64,000 nucleotides of DNA from Alcanivorax nanhaiticus (GTDB lineage Bacteria; Pseudomonadota; Gammaproteobacteria; Pseudomonadales; Alcanivoracaceae). Under the pieces are notes generated by a model. That model ran no database searches, was not told where the DNA came from, and saw nothing but the letters and a program-made list of their open reading frames with translations. The DNA lies in contig NZ_ARXV01000002.1 in the NCBI RefSeq assembly GCF_000756665.1, forward strand, positions 186,001 to 250,000, in the 5' to 3' direction. Position 1 is the stretch's first letter. Every line of letters begins with the position of its first letter. Shown one piece after another: positions 63,496 through 64,000 of this stretch. The translations under genes and the position numbers were made by a program.

Positions 63496-64000
63496 TCAGA
63501 ACCTCACCGACATCCCTAGCCACATCCTGTCTTCGGCATATCGGTTCTCTTCAAACACCAGCGGGGCCTTGTTCAGGGCGTGCTGCACCACCGCCTTCCA
63601 TTCCAGCTCGCTCCCGGCAAGCCGGTGCCGGAATCGCAACTGCGCATCCACCCGCTCGAAGGTATTCTCATTATAGTCATTGAACAGATAATACGCGGAA
63701 CTGACCCCCCAGTGGTCATTCAGCTGCCATGCCCACAGCAAACTACCGCTATTCGCTGCAGCCAGGCGTCTCTCGGTCTTGATGTTGGTGCGTGTATGGA
63801 TGTGCGCACCGGTAGCTCTCAGCAGGTGGTTCACCGTAGGCCGCCAGGTCAGTTGAGCCTCCGTGCCCTGATGGGATACCTCTCCCTCGTTGGCGGGCTC
63901 AAACTCGATAAAATTGATCGGACCGCTGATCAGGTTGGAGAGCGTTTCCTGAAAATAACGCACATCCAGATCCAGCATGCGGAACTGACCAAAGTAGCCC
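63496..64000 (-). CDS. TonB-dependent receptor, C-terminal part (cut by window edge)
   Basis: The frame is open to the window edge and reads GYFGQFRMLDLDVRYFQETLSN..., then alternating beta strands (NHLLRATGAHIHTRTN, LLWAWQLNDHWGVSSAYYLF, RVDAQLRFRHRLAGS) and ends in MSVRF, the aromatic C-terminus of outer-membrane barrels. Ligand unknown. It heads a leftward run with a binding protein and a sensor kinase. Confidence 0.8.
   Translation of the reverse strand, partial: GYFGQFRMLDLDVRYFQETLSNLISGPINFIEFEPANEGEVSHQGTEAQLTWRPTVNHLLRATGAHIHTRTNIKTERRLAAANSGSLLWAWQLNDHWGVSSAYYLFNDYNENTFERVDAQLRFRHRLAGSELEWKAVVQHALNKAPLVFEENRYAEDRMWLGMSVRF

Overview
The window is chromosomal DNA of a gammaproteobacterium carrying most of an integrative and conjugative element (ICE). 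The host part (about 55,979-64,000) holds guaA, guaB, xseA, a hybrid sensor kinase, a periplasmic binding protein and the end of a TonB-dependent receptor. Gene content and the xseA<>guaB-guaA order suggest the Pseudomonadales/Oceanospirillales (Alcanivorax-, Marinobacter- or Pseudomonas-like), but no rRNA or tRNA is present to fix the genus.

The ICE enters from the left edge and ends at the 3' end of guaA. A tyrosine integrase faces away from guaA, followed by an AlpA-like factor, a divergent S24 repressor, a YdaS-like regulator, ParB, DUF2857, an STY4528-type replication protein, a TIGR03761 protein, an RHH-like/ParM pair, DUF3577, RadC and DUF6573 (45.4-55.7 kb). A HipBA toxin-antitoxin pair (43.7-45.3 kb) and a second tyrosine recombinase (42.0-42.9 kb) come next. 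The conjugation (MPF_G, PFGI-1/ICEclc/ICEHin1056-like) genes run leftward in two blocks: PilL-like to TIGR03747 (36.4-41.9 kb, including the coupling protein TraD and a transglycosylase) and RAQPRD to TraG (14.0-27.3 kb, including the VirB4/TraC ATPase). Relaxase, topoisomerase III, SSB and the far att site are not visible; the relaxase and att site presumably lie left of position 1.

Two cargo regions interrupt the backbone. Between TIGR03747 and RAQPRD (27.5-36.3 kb) is a tightly packed leftward five-gene run: Xre/MbcA antitoxin, RES toxin, DEDDh exonuclease, a 2,095-residue STAND NTPase with a Cap4/DUF4297-like N-terminus, and a 272-residue protein of unknown function. Gene overlaps and twin 16-bp operators upstream suggest one transcription unit, a candidate anti-phage module wired to a toxin-antitoxin promoter. 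Left of TraG (1-13.6 kb) is a copper/silver resistance block: DUF411, CusCBA with a CusF domain fused to CusB, two CopL-like Cys/His-rich secreted proteins, and a MerR-led operon (merR, HMA protein, CopA ATPase, cupredoxin, PII-like, DUF2933, methyltransferase-like, Met-rich protein).

Regulatory structure is unusually readable. There is a MerR-type promoter with a 19-bp spacer, two FNR/Anr-like boxes before the CopL-like genes, three HipB-like sites exactly 50 bp apart, paired ACTGTA-N4-TACAGT operators before the RES-Xre run, repressor operators on both sides of the S24 gene, and three successive 5' leaders that fold the ribosome-binding site into a hairpin.
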